Part shown: positions 1 through 10,698 of the stretch, piece after piece
Position numbering within the stretch: the first letter of the stretch is position 1
Layout of the letters: every line of letters starts with the position of its first letter
Source of the DNA: Castanea sativa
Taxonomy: Eukaryota; Streptophyta; Magnoliopsida; Fagales; Fagaceae
Assembly: GCF_040712315.1 (NCBI RefSeq)
Contig: NC_134023.1
Coordinates: forward strand, 70,091,889-70,155,888
Length of the DNA: 64,000 nucleotides
Direction: 5' to 3'
Translations under genes and position numbers: made by a program
The notes under the pieces: generated by a model
The model's database searches: none
The model's input: only the letters and a program-made list of their open reading frames with translations
Told to the model about the DNA's origin: nothing

Positions 1-108
1 CAGAGCCACATTCTGCATCTAGATAAGAGTATGCCTTGCTTCAACGTGATAATTCAACCCAACTGTATAGCAAAGTTAAAAGTTTGAAATGAATTATTGT
101 CAAACTTA

Positions 109-366
109 TGGCGTATTTGGATGGTAGGATTAGACACATGGATTGAATTTGGATGATTAAAATCTAAATATCACGTTTGGATAGCTTAAAACTCAAGGAT
201 TTGGATTTAATAAATCCACCTTGAATTTGAAATAATTTCTAAACCCATAAAATTTTAGAAATTAATAACACATACTTCAATATTTATAGATTTAGAATTA
301 AGGTATTTTAAATCAATCTCTTAAAAATTAAAATCCAAATCCAAATTCAAGTATCCAAACACAACT
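109..366. mobile_element. Possible PIF/Harbinger-type MITE
   Basis: A short AT-rich segment begins with TGGCGTATTTGGAT and ends with ATCCAAACACAACT, whose reverse complement shares the GTnTTTGGAT core. TTA flanks both ends (106-108 and 367-369), the target duplication expected of PIF/Harbinger elements. The interior is partly self-complementary (TTTGGATTT on the left, AAATCCAAAT on the right). No coding capacity. The family call is inference from TIR style and target-site length. Confidence 0.4.
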
Positions 367-369
367 TTA

Positions 370-937
370 ATGTTTTTATTTTGCATTTTTACCTTTTATT
401 ATTTATTATTGTCATATATCACGACAGCCATAACAACTAAGAGAAAACATATTAGATAGAGGTTGTTTTTTATAGAAGAATCTAAATATTACACATCTTT
501 TTCCTATAAAAAATAATAATAAAAATATTACACGTCTTTATACTTGGAAATGGAAGGAGTGTCAAATTTACCAATAAATTTGTTTAGTACTTCTGAAAAT
601 TAAATTATTGGTTCATGCGAACATAATTAGGCCTTTTATTTTAAAAATTACCTTTAGATTCCCATATAATAATAATAATAATAATAATAAAAATTACCTT
701 TAGGTGGCTTTTAACAACCACTCCATATTATTATATGGGGTTGTGCACTACAGCATGCATAATCCTAAGCAAGTATTAATGTATATCACCGAAACTTCTT
801 ATTCCCTGATACTAATCGTACTTCCTGAAAAAATAGCCAGCCAAATAGTAGGGGCTAATGAAATTAAAAAACTAAAAAACCAAAATTCAAAAAGGATTTA
901 AAAGAGATAGAGAGCAAAGTAAGGTTATTTTAAAAAC
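370..937. other. AT-rich intergenic DNA, no gene seen
   Basis: Low-complexity AT-rich DNA with a short (AAT)n run near 668-688. The small open frame at 704-901 has no recognisable domain. The last part (about 880-937) is the left flank of a segment repeated without a SINE at 3870-4035. Confidence 0.6.
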
Positions 938-945
938 GATTAAAA

Positions 946-1151
946 AACCACCACGCACTCTTGGTGCAGTAATCACTCTACAAGTATAAATGTTTGTAGA
1001 GTGTGGGGGGCAAAGACTGAGGTTCAAGTTTCCAAGAAGGAGTTTCACGTTTCCAGGAAGGAGTTTCACATATATATACACTTAGATTATGTTAGAGTAA
1101 AAATTTTATATTGTATATATATAAAAATAAAAAAAATAAAAAAATAAAAAA
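946..1151 (+). mobile_element. tRNA-derived SINE, copy 1
   Basis: An A-box-like segment (TTGGTGCAGTAATCAC) is followed by a B-box-like segment (GAGGTTCAAGTTTCC), as in tRNA-derived SINEs, and the element ends in an A-rich tail. GATTAAA flanks both ends (938-944 and 1152-1158). The same family occurs inverted at 28924-29077. The related segment at 3870-4035 has the flanks without the SINE, so it acts as an empty site. No coding capacity is expected; transcription would be by RNA polymerase III. Confidence 0.75.
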
Positions 1152-1279
1152 GATTAAAGAGAGAGAGAAGAAAAGGCTTGACTGTATTAAGAAAGAGAGA
1201 AGAGTGGTTGGCCTATGGATGGAAATAAATAAATAAATAAATAATTAGAAAAATACAAAGGTAACATAGAGTGGTAGAG

Positions 1280-1753
1280 GAGAGCCATCCTATAAGGTAA
1301 TGCCGCCCCTGCGTGGTCTTGGTGTAGGTCTTCTTAAATAATACAGTGTTCATAATGCAGTAATATGAATGGTGTTCGCTTTTCACTATGAAGCACTTTC
1401 CAAGAAAGCACAAAAAGCAGCTATGTGTTAGTCCGGTGCTTACATGAACACAGTTACCTAAAAGGATAAAAACAAAAAGCACCATCGACCCTTGACTTTA
1501 GGTCTTCCTGAGTAGGACCTAATATAAAATGTAAAAAGATTTTCATGGTAGTGGGTGGAAAGAAGTCTTGGATGCCAAGACCCTTGACTTTAAGTCTTCT
1601 TCAACAATGCTTAGACTTTTGAAGAAAGCACAAGAAAGAATCTGAGAAAGTACCATTATATGGTCATTATTTTAGAAAAGATTCAAATTATACATGATTT
1701 TAGTTTACATTTTTTTTAAAATCATATCTTTCAAAAATATGTAATGACTTCCC

Positions 1754-1803
<50 letters not shown>

Positions 1804-2060
1804 TTAGAATCTAATTAATTTTAGAATTTGTGATTTTTGCACCTAATAATTCACTTGCCACAAAAATTTAAAATTTAGATGAACGCATGACGGAAAATTA
1901 AACTCCAATTGAAATACAGTTTTGAATCTAATTGAATTTGGACTCTTTAATTTTTATACTCAATAATTCACTTGACACAAAATTAAAAATTAAATGGGAC
2001 ACGTGGTGAAAATTAAGAATCCAATTAAAATCTAATTAGATTTTTTATAATTCCAATATA
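1280..2060. repeat. Segmental repeat, paralogous to 17130-17940
   Basis: About 0.8 kb shared in the same order with 17130-17940. It starts with a 'gccgcccctgcgtggtct' block, passes a 'gacccttgactttaggtcttc' block and ends in AT-rich DNA with the phrase 'gggacacgtgg'. Parts of the same module recur at 19150-19680, 28746-28900, 40230-40400, 40950-41500 and 43230-43400. No open frame is shared, so this reads as duplicated non-coding DNA rather than exons. Confidence 0.7.
1755..1801. repeat. (AT)n microsatellite
   Basis: Uninterrupted AT dinucleotide run inside the segmental repeat. The paralogous position at 17650-17690 holds a different AT/AC run. Confidence 0.95.
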
Positions 2061-2816
2061 TATATATATATATATATATATTACTGATAGTCATTTTTAT
2101 ATTTTGCTAACTCTTTAAAAATTTTTGTAATGATATTATTAGGTATAAAATATAAATTGTCCATTTTTTTATTATTATTGTGAAACACTTTTTTGTTTTA
2201 CAATTCATTTATGCTAGACTCTTTGATTTTTATACTTAATAAGTCACTTGGATGAATATTTATAATGTGGCCTCACGTTTTATTTTAAAATTAAGAAATA
2301 AAACTCTTTAAGAATAAATAATTTAAGACACATAACACAAAATTGGAACTCTAATTTGGGATTCTAATTTGAGTTTCTCTCAACTTTACCTATTATTTTA
2401 TACTAGTTTGTATTTTCATGTATATTCATGGATACACTTAAAGATATACAATAAGATGCATAAGATAATTCATATATATATATATATATATAATTTAAAT
2501 ATTATTGATAGTCATCTTTATATTTTATTAACTCTTTAAAAAAAATTGTAAGAATATTATTAGGTATAAAATGTAAATTGTCCATGATTTTTAAAAAATA
2601 TTATTTTGAAGCACCCTTTTTTTTTTGGATTCATTTATTTTAGACTATTTAGTTTTTGTACTTAATAACTCATTTGGATGAATATTTATAATGTGATCCC
2701 ACATTTGATTCTAAAATTAAAAAATAAAATTCTTTAAGAATAAATAATTTAGGACATATGGCGCAAAATTAAAACTCTAGTTCGAAATTCTAATTTAAGT
2801 TTCTTTCAGCTTCACC

Positions 2817-2850
<34 letters not shown>

Positions 2851-3310
2851 GTTGTTGTTGTTGTTGTTGTTGTTATTATTATTATTATTATTATATGACT
2901 TATAAATTTGAATTTTTTTAGTTATATGATTATGTTTTTTATAGCTTATTATATTGGACTCCTCGTTTTCTGCATTAAATTAACTAATTTGGAAAAAAAA
3001 ATTTAAAAATTTAGATTAAATGGGACACGTGGTGCAAAATTAAACTCTAATTGAAATTCAATTTTTACACTAAATTAATTCACTTGGTACAAAATTCTAA
3101 AATTTAGATTAGATGAGATACGTGGAATAAAATTAGATTCTAACTGAATTCCAATTTGAAATTTAATTGGATTTTCTCTCTGTTTTACCTATTATATATA
3201 TAGACTAGTTTATAATCCGTGCATATGCACGATACAATTAAAAAATATTACAATTACACGCATATATGGATTCAAATTATACTCTCTCTCTCTTTTTAAT
3301 TTTTTTTTTA
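2061..3310. other. AT-rich intergenic DNA with degenerate internal repeats
   Basis: No gene seen. A loosely repeated phrase (CACTTGG, then ACAAAATT, then GGGACACGTGG or GATACGTGG, then AAAATTA) recurs with spacing of roughly 100-500 bp, continuing the pattern of 1850-2040. The degenerate copies suggest an old tandemly amplified element. Confidence 0.5.
2818..2894. repeat. Compound (ATT)n(GTT)n(ATT)n microsatellite
   Basis: Trinucleotide repeat with a central block of about eight GTT units flanked on both sides by ATT units. Confidence 0.95.
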
Positions 3311-3845
3311 TAGATATACACATGAGTTTACTCTCTCTCACACACACAATGAATCGGGGTTTTAAGCCAAGCAACAACGGCGCTATAAGGAGGATTTATT
3401 TTTGTTTTTATTATTATTTATTTTCAGTTTTTGTTTATGAGAAAACAACTATTAGCTATAACTATAAGGAATTTTTTTTTTTTCGTATTTGGAGGAATCC
3501 TAATACATTGAATAGAGTCCTAAGCATTTAGGTTTGTTTTTGTTTTGTTTTGTTTTTTTTAATATATATGGAATTTGAAGAGGCTTTGTCGCCAAGGAAT
3601 GGGCGGGTGTTATTTCTTTTTTGGATTTTTCTGAGCCAAATTTTAAAATTTGAAGGAGACCAAATGGAATTTTGAAAGGGGATAATCTTTTTTGAATTTT
3701 TTCTCAAAATATTAAGGGGGGACCAGCAAGTAATTTTAAAGATCAAATACGGTTTTGTTACTACTATTAGTGGAAATTTTGAAAAGCTAGTGGGGGGGGG
3801 GGGGGCATGGCCCCCCTGGCCCCAACGTGCTCCTCCACTGGGCTA
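3311..3845. other. Intergenic DNA ending in a G14 run and C-rich end
   Basis: No gene seen. A run of 14 G (3792-3805) is followed by CATGG and a C-rich stretch that can fold back on it. The last bases read inward from the right as CAGTGGAGGAGCACGTTGG, which resembles hAT termini such as the one at 10718. No matching left end was found, so a transposon is not asserted. Confidence 0.4.
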
Positions 3846-3869
3846 ATGAATTTTTTTTTTTTTTAAACC

Positions 3870-4035
3870 AATATTTATAAATGATTCAAAAGAAAAAGAG
3901 AGAAAAGATAAAGTTATTTTAAAAAGGATTAACAAAAAAAAAATGGAGAAAAGAAAAGGCTTGCCAGGATTAAAAGAGAGAGAGAGAGAAGAGTGGTTGG
4001 CGCCATGGATTAGAAAAATATATAGGTAATGTAGG
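3870..4035. repeat. Paralogue of 880-1260 lacking the SINE (empty site)
   Basis: The segment matches both flanks of the SINE at 946-1151: 'aaagttattttaaaaaggatt' resembles the left side, and 'agaagagtggttgg' with 'attagaaaaata' matches the right side. Only a short A-rich stretch lies between, with no SINE body. It supports a recent insertion in the other copy. Confidence 0.65.
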
Positions 4036-4131
4036 GGTGAGTGCATAACTTTTATAAAGCAATGAGAAAGGCCAAAGGGTGCTGGCAGCAAGCTAGACAA
4101 AGAAGAAGGGAAGAAAAATAAGAAGAAAGAG

Positions 4132-4425
4132 GCGAACTACGAGCACCTGAGGTAAAACTTGTTGGATTTTTCTAATATTCTTTTTCTTTCGTTATTGTTT
4201 CTGTTTCTTCCTCCTAATGGGTTTGAATTTGTCACTAACCATCAATTTATATATATATATATATATATAAAGAAGAAGGGGGCAAAGGGCGAACTACGAG
4301 CACCTTGAGGAAAAATTTACGTTGGATTTTTCTTTTCTTCTTTTTCTTTCTCTATTGTTTTTGTTTCTTCCTCCTAATGGGTTTGAATTCATCACTAACC
4401 ATCAATTTATATATATAAATCATCA
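4132..4425. repeat. Two-copy tandem duplication, about 157-bp unit
   Basis: The phrase 'gcgaactacgagcacc' occurs at 4132 and 4289. Each copy is followed by 'gttggatttttct', a 'tcttcctcctaatgggtttg' block and 'tcactaaccatcaattt'. An AT-repeat separates the copies. Non-coding. Confidence 0.85.
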
Positions 4426-6589
4426 CTAAATGTGATTTTTTAAGGATTTATATTTTTACTTTTAAGTTTGTCTGGATTTTTTTTTTTTTTTTACTACAAA
4501 ATACTTAAAAACTAAAATGATAATGAATACTAGGCGCGTGTGATGAGACTTTTTTTTTTTAGTGGTCCTATTTTGTAGAAAAAAATTGTATTTAATTATT
4601 ATATATATATATATATATGATTTTTATTTTAAAAATATAATTTATAAGTGAATAAATCAATTTAAAAATTAATAGGAGAGTGGTCCTATTTTTTAGGCAA
4701 TATTTAGTGGGAGTTGGAGTTGCATTTTTACCGGATTGCCCTTTAGTTTTGTCTCTACTTAAACATAAGACTGTAGGGGCATCTTTGAACTAAAAAATGA
4801 GTTTTTACTGGATTGTCCTTTAGTTTTGTCTCTATTTAAACATAGAATTGTAGGGGCATTTTTTAACTAAAAAAATAGGAATCCAAACAAGGGAAGCCCC
4901 TTAAATAGTAGTATAGATGAATATAATACATAAAAATTATCAAGATCGAGATCCTACATGGGATCGGTAAGAGAATTTGGGGATCGGAACATAAGATTAG
5001 AACGAGAGATCATAAGATCATATTTTCTGATTAAAAGAATATACTAAAAAGTACTCATAATCATAATTCATAATATACATATATATATATTAAATAAACA
5101 TTGAAAAAAAGTAATTCTTTATGCAAATTAGTGAATTTACTAATAAAAATTAAAATACTAAATTACAAATACATTAACAAAGTTCAAAGGAGTAGGTGTA
5201 GATTTATTAGGGGGAGTGCCATTGCCACCACCACCACTTCCAATATCACCTAAAGACATTATCACTGACTCATTGGAAACACAATTTTCTCATGAGATTA
5301 GTTTAGAAAATTAAGTCATCACAATTCACAACAAATAACCATGATGAATTAAGCCGTACAGTAGCCAGAAACACATTATATCAATTATAGTTTTATTGAT
5401 CATAAAAAGAGTAAGCAACTGACAGCCAATACATCTCAAGAGTAGGCAACCAACAGTGAAATTACAAAAAACAAAAATCACTTTTGTTGTCAATTTTCTT
5501 TCTCACAGTGGCTTCATTGTCGGATTTTTCAGATTCTTGCACTCGCCTTCAACTCTCTGGTAATCCAGTCTCCTCTCTTCTCTTATGTCTTTTGTGATTT
5601 TGTTTATTAGAGTAAGTTGTTAAGGTGACGACTTATTATTGACATGACCCTTAGGGTTCATTTTTTTTTATATATGTTTTTTTTTTTTAAATTATCAATT
5701 GCGCTAGGGTTACGGGGCTAATCTATTTAATTCATTTTTTAAAATCAATTTGGGTTGTTTGGAGGCCTGAAAAACAGAAAAAAAAAAAAATTTAATTTTC
5801 CTTTATATCAAATGATCTTTAGTCTTGCTATAGGATCGGAATTCTATAAGACTCTAAAATCCATATTGGAATCCAACACAAATTTGACCTTAATAAAATT
5901 TTTAGTGAGACTCAAGATGGTTTAGGTATGTAGGATCTTAGGATCGTAAGATCCAAGATTCAAATTGAAATATTGATAATCAATTGTCACATCCCAAACT
6001 AGATAAATTCCTTGTTGCTATTTTGATTCTTAATAAAAAAGTTGACACATCATTATAAAATATATGTAGTAAAATTAATATTTAATATATTTAACATCTG
6101 TCATATAATATAATATTCATGTTATGACATTTTGAGGGTGTGATAAATTTTCATTATAGGTATATTGGAATATGATTTTCCTTAATTAGCATTACTAATG
6201 TATTTAGAACGCATGTTGCGCCATTTTAACGGTCTAATAAATTTTCATTTAGGGTATCCTCTTCACATTGATCTGCGCATGTTTAATTAGTGGATTAAAA
6301 ATTTTAATCTAAATCTTAAAATTTGTCCAATTCCAATTTTTTATAAGCCTATTTTAGACATCTAAAAGATGACACCACTGAATGATAAAATTCCTTCTAA
6401 GTGGTATAGATTACTTAGATGTAAAAATGCTATTCGATTCTAAATTGAAAATATTTAATTGTAGTCATATCCGAGCTTTCCAGCTGAACTTTTATTTTCC
6501 TTGTAGGAAATAAATTTTTAATCATCATACAAGATATTCACCAAGAAGCCAACAGGATATTTACAAAAGAAGCTGAAAGAGAATAACAC
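4426..6589. other. AT-rich intergenic DNA, no gene seen
   Basis: Contains a two-copy tandem repeat with a unit of about 77 bp (4725-4875, around 'ctttagttttgtctcta'), poly-T tracts, and a stretch at 5170-5260 with a short GGN-rich frame on the minus strand that I cannot assign. An 11-base inverted pair (AGATCCTACAT at 4949-4959; its complement at 5928-5938) may bound an unidentified element. Confidence 0.5.
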
Positions 6590-7155
6590 TTCTACTAAAA
6601 TAAAAAATAAAAAAACTTACTTTTTAAATAATAAAAAAAAAAAAACACAAAAACAAAGAAAACTTCTTTCCTAGGTTTCGTTTAGGATCATTCCACACTT
6701 ATGACCAAGTCTTTTTCTTTTCTTTTCTTTTCTTTTTTTGGTTTTTTGTCTTTATTTTTTGTTTTTGTTTTTTGACGATTCAATAATAACAACAATGGAA
6801 TAGGGGATTTGAAGTAGAGAACGTGTCTTTCTCTCTCAAAATAATAAGAAAGTCGACTATGTCATGATATAGATGAAGAATAAAGAGTGGGTTAAAATTT
6901 ATGCTAATCTAAATCAAGCTTGGCAAGAAGCATAATCTAAATCAACCAGAAATAATATTCCGAAGCAGTCAAAACCACGTAGGAACAAGAATCTAAAACA
7001 TACCGAAAGTTTTAATTAGGTGACATGCTAGAGATCTTTGAAACTAATTAGGATGTGGCGGTAATATTGGCTTTGTTGCATGCAGCACTACTTATTCAAG
7101 CCATACATCAACAAGTTCAAATCAAGAAAAACCCCATATATCAGACTTCTCTAAA
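6590..7155. promoter_or_regulatory. 5' flank of the ankyrin/PGG gene, duplicated at 57200-57673
   Basis: About 450 bp here match the region upstream of the second locus, from the A-rich stretch through 'tttcctaggtttcgtttagg' and 'cgaagcagtcaaaaccacgtagg'. The last ~110 bp before the start codon (from about 7050) are missing at the second locus, where the flank jumps to a duplicated start region. The promoter is inferred from position only; no clear TATA box was identified. Confidence 0.5.
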
Positions 7156-10100
7156 ATGGATGAGAGAATTGAGAGGATGAAGCAGGTTGCTGAAAGTGGA
7201 GACATCAATGCCTTTTACCAATTAATTAGAGAGGATGTGAAGCTTTTGGAGCACATTGATCAGCTACCATTTGTTCAAACTCCTTTACACATAGCTGCAT
7301 TTACTGGGAACATCCAATTTGTCATGGAGATGATGGGTTTAAAGCCTTCATTTGCTTGGAAACTAAATCCAGACGGGTTTAGCCCTATTCACCTTGCTCT
7401 ACAAAATGGGTATATAAAGCTGGTGCGTAAGCTTCTACAGTTTGATGGGGACCTTGTCCGTGTCAAAGGACGAGAGCATATCACTCCTTTGCACTATGTA
7501 GTAGCAAACAATGATAACCTTGATCTATTGGACAAATTTCTATTAGTCTGTCCTAATTCTATTGCAGATGTGACGGTGCGAAATGAGACAGCTTTGCATA
7601 TTGCCCTCAAATATGACAACCTTGAGGCTTTCAAATTCTTGGTGAGATGGCTTGGAAGAAATTGTTCTAAAAATGCTTCATTTAATGAAAAAGCAGTCTT
7701 TAACTGGGAGGATGATGATGGTAATACTGTGTTGCACATTGCAGTATCAAAAATTGAAACCCAAGTAAGTTTTATGTCTCTTCATTAACAAAATATAAAT
7801 AAAAGGGAATAAAAATAAAATAAAATAACTAACTATGAATAGTCTAAGTGAGCATTTTAGTTTTTGAATTATTTGAACTAAAAATATTTCTTTGGGGAGA
7901 AGTAAATTTTTTTTTCTTTTAAAAATTTAAAATATTTTATATTTAAGTGTACAATTTAAAAATGTATAAAATTTAGGGAGCGATGGCCTCCCTTGGTCTA
8001 CGCACAATTCCATTTTTATCACTGGTATTATATCAAAAATTATTTTATCTTTTAATGATTCAGTGGCTTCGTAATAGTATGTATTGTGATAATTTTTTCT
8101 TCTTCTTTAATTATAAATTTAGTTAACAAATTATAAAAGAAAAAGAAGTTTATACATTTGGATTAAGAACGAACCAAGGACGAGGTTGAATAATTTACAT
8201 TATGCAGGCTGTGAATCACCTACTCGCATGGGGTTTCGGATTCATCCGTGTAAACCATAGGAATTTTGAGGGTAAAACAGCATGGGACATCTTCGAAGGA
8301 CAAACACAAGTAGACAACAGAGAGATCAGGATTTTGCTACGCAATGCTGGAGCTTCATCTGGCTCATCTCTTTCTGCAGTTACTCGAAGCGATTATAATG
8401 ATATTGATGAATTTTACAACTTAATTGGGGAGGATGTAAAACTTTTGGAGCATATCGATGAGCTACCATTTGTTAATACTCCTTTACACATAGCTGCATC
8501 TGTTGGGAACATCCAATTTGCCAAGGAGATGATTGGTTTAAAGCCCTCATTTGCTCGAAAACTAAATCAAAATGGGTTTAGCCCCATTCATGTCGCACTA
8601 CAAAATGGGCATATCGAGCTGGTGCGTCGGCTTCTACAATTTGATGGAGACCTTGTTCGTGTCAAAGGAAGAGAGCATATCACTCCTTTACACTATGTAG
8701 TAGCAAACAGTGATAACTGTGATCTATTGGACAAATTTCTATTAGTTTGTCCTAATTCTATTACAGATGTGACAGTGCAAAACGAGACGGCTTTGCATAT
8801 TGCCCTCAAATATGACAACCTTGAGGCTTTCGAATTCTTGATGGGATGGCTCGAAAGAAATTATTCTAAAAATTTTAATAAGAAAGTAGTCTTGAATTGG
8901 AAGGACAATGAAGGCAACACTGTGTTGCACATTGCAGTATCAAAAAATCAAACTGAGGCAAGCTCTCTCCATTAACATCTACTAAGTGTTAACAAATTTT
9001 GAATAAAAGGGGGAAATAATAAACATAAAATAACCAACCAGAATAGTCTAGATGAACATTTTACTTTTGGAACAAAACTCATTTTTTGGGTCAAGTAAAT
9101 TTCTTTCTTTTTATTTTTATAAATTCAAAACATTTTATACCTAAATCTACTATTTAATAAAGATGTTTAAAATTGTAGGGAGTGATGGCTTCCTTTGGTT
9201 TACGTACTGTTTCATTCTCTTTTAATGATCTAGTGGCTTTGCAATTATATTTAATACATTATTTTTTTAGACATCTATATTTAATACATTATGATCTCTC
9301 AGCATATAATAATAATAATAATCTCAATAATATATGATCATTTTTTTTCCTTTTAATTATAATTATAAATTTTATATACAAAAGAAGAAACTTATGCATT
9401 TGGATTAAGAACTGACCACGGACGAGACTTGACTGATGTACATTACGCAGGCCGTGAGACACTTACTCGCTTGGAGTTCTCGTTTTGTCGTTGTAAACCA
9501 TAAGAATATAGAGGGTAAAACAGCATGGGACATCTTGCAAGGACAGACACAAGAAGTAGACAACAGAGATATTAGAGTTATGCTACGCCGTGCTGGAGCT
9601 AATTTGGGTGTTTCTCTTTCTAGATTTAAATGGCATCCAATGGAATGGCTGTCAATACCAAATCCTTCTACGCTTTCGAGCTTGTATATTAAAAGTGAAT
9701 TAAGGAGCTTATCAGAAGAAAAGCGCAGTATGCTTTTGGTGGTTGCAGTATTGCTTGTAACAATCAGCTTTCAAGCGGTGCTCAGCCCTCCTGGTGGAGT
9801 TTGGCAAGATAATGGTCAGTGCATCAATACCACAGAAGTAGGGAGTAGTCATAATGGAACCATTGATCAGACTCCCTTCAATACAACGATAGGGAGTAGT
9901 AATGATCCTGTTACCATTCATCTGACTCGGCCCAATACCACACTAGTGTGTGAACACAAAGCAGGGACAGCCATTGCTTTGAAAGATAGCCTTTTTTGGC
10001 TGTTCCTCATTGGTAATTCTCTGATATTTGGCATTTCAAACTCATTGATTGTTCTCGCCGTTCTAAATGAGCGCATGAAGTTTTTGTTCTTGGGACTCAA

Positions 10101-10239
10101 CCTCACCCTCTGTTTTAGCTATTTTTGTTCAGTCGGGGCCATAATCAATGATAAATTTTTGGCATTTTGTTTGGCATATCTTTCGGCCATATTTTCTGTT
10201 TTAGCAGTGCTTCTTGATACCAATGATCAGACTCAGTAA
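7156..10239 (+). CDS. Ankyrin-repeat/PGG membrane protein with doubled ankyrin block (BDA1-like)
   Basis: Three exons by splice-site reading: 7156-7764, 8208-8957 and 9451-10239, all joined in phase 0, giving 715 residues. Exon 1 and the end of exon 2 each encode a full ankyrin block (repeated TPLHIAA, GFSPIHxALQNGxxxLVRxLLQFDGDLVRVKGREHITPLHY, GNTVLHIAVSK signatures). Exon 3 encodes the EGKTAWDI linker and a PGG domain: RSMLLVV helix, SPPGGVWQ motif, then three more hydrophobic segments. Family knowledge: Arabidopsis BDA1-type proteins are about 430 residues with one ankyrin block, sit in membranes and act in immune signalling. Here the ankyrin block is duplicated together with its intron. 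Intron 1 is GT-AG; intron 2 starts with GC. The start lies in AAAATGG, and the first residues match the second locus. It could instead be an unexpressed copy; no frame damage is seen. Confidence 0.8.
8958..9450 (+). other. Intron with GC donor (GC-AG)
   Basis: The exon 2/intron 2 boundary reads GAG|GCAAGC and the acceptor is TACGCAG|GCC. The same junction in the second locus (59487) reads GAG|GTAAGC, so the donor changed between paralogues. No nearby GT keeps the frame as well. Part of this intron (9177-9240) resembles intron 1 (7977-8040), supporting origin by exon-intron duplication. Confidence 0.7.
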
Positions 10240-10241
10240 TT

Positions 10242-10487
10242 GTGTTCTCATACTATGTAATTGTTCTCCTCATTCTAGATGGGTACATTAATTTCTTCAT
10301 AATCAATGCCTACTTCCTCTGGTTTTGTTATTTTTCTTCACTCTTGACCATTAACCAGACTCCAAATTGGTCGATTATTTCAGTTTTTCTTTCGGCCTTG
10401 ATTTTGGCAATCTCACCAGCGAATTTTCCAGCTTTGGAAAGAGTCAGGCTAAATGGTTTGCGGATTCAATCATGGGAGAAGAATTGA
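10242..10487 (+). pseudogene. Duplicated C-terminal membrane segment of a PGG domain
   Basis: The 81-residue open frame just after the stop of the gene resembles the last two helices of the PGG domain. VIVLLILDGYINFF aligns with SLIVLAVLNERMKFLF of the gene, followed by a second hydrophobic hairpin and the tail LRIQSWEKN. The second locus has the same arrangement at 63242-63565, where remains of the preceding GTAI segment are also kept. This indicates an old partial internal duplication of the PGG exon. It may be 3' UTR of the gene. Confidence 0.6.
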
Positions 10488-10698
10488 GGGGAAAAAAAAT
10501 ATTAGCGGACCTTAGAGCTGTATGAATCTGTAATGTATGCCAATTTTTATTTTTGTTTCTTCAATAATAAGATTTAGTCTATGTTTCTAAGGGCATAGTT
10601 GAAGAACCCAATGTCATCTATGAATATTATGTATTTTGCAATAGAGCAGTGTGCTTGCATAGCGAATTTATAATCAAATCTCACACATATCTTATATG
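10488..10698 (+). other. 3' UTR-like region shared with paralogues
   Basis: Sequence around 'aatgtatgccaatttttatt' and 'ggcatagttgaagaaccca' recurs downstream of the second locus (63600-63770) and at 12985-13130. 'caataataag' could act as a polyadenylation signal. No coding sequence. Confidence 0.55.

Noticed and set aside
946..1151. SINE A and B boxes as a functional tRNA gene
   Set aside because: No acceptor stem or anticodon arm can be formed, and the body continues into a SINE tail with target duplications.
4949..5938. GATC-rich inverted pair as transposon ends
   Set aside because: Only 11 bases match, no target duplication and no internal features; kept as a note only.
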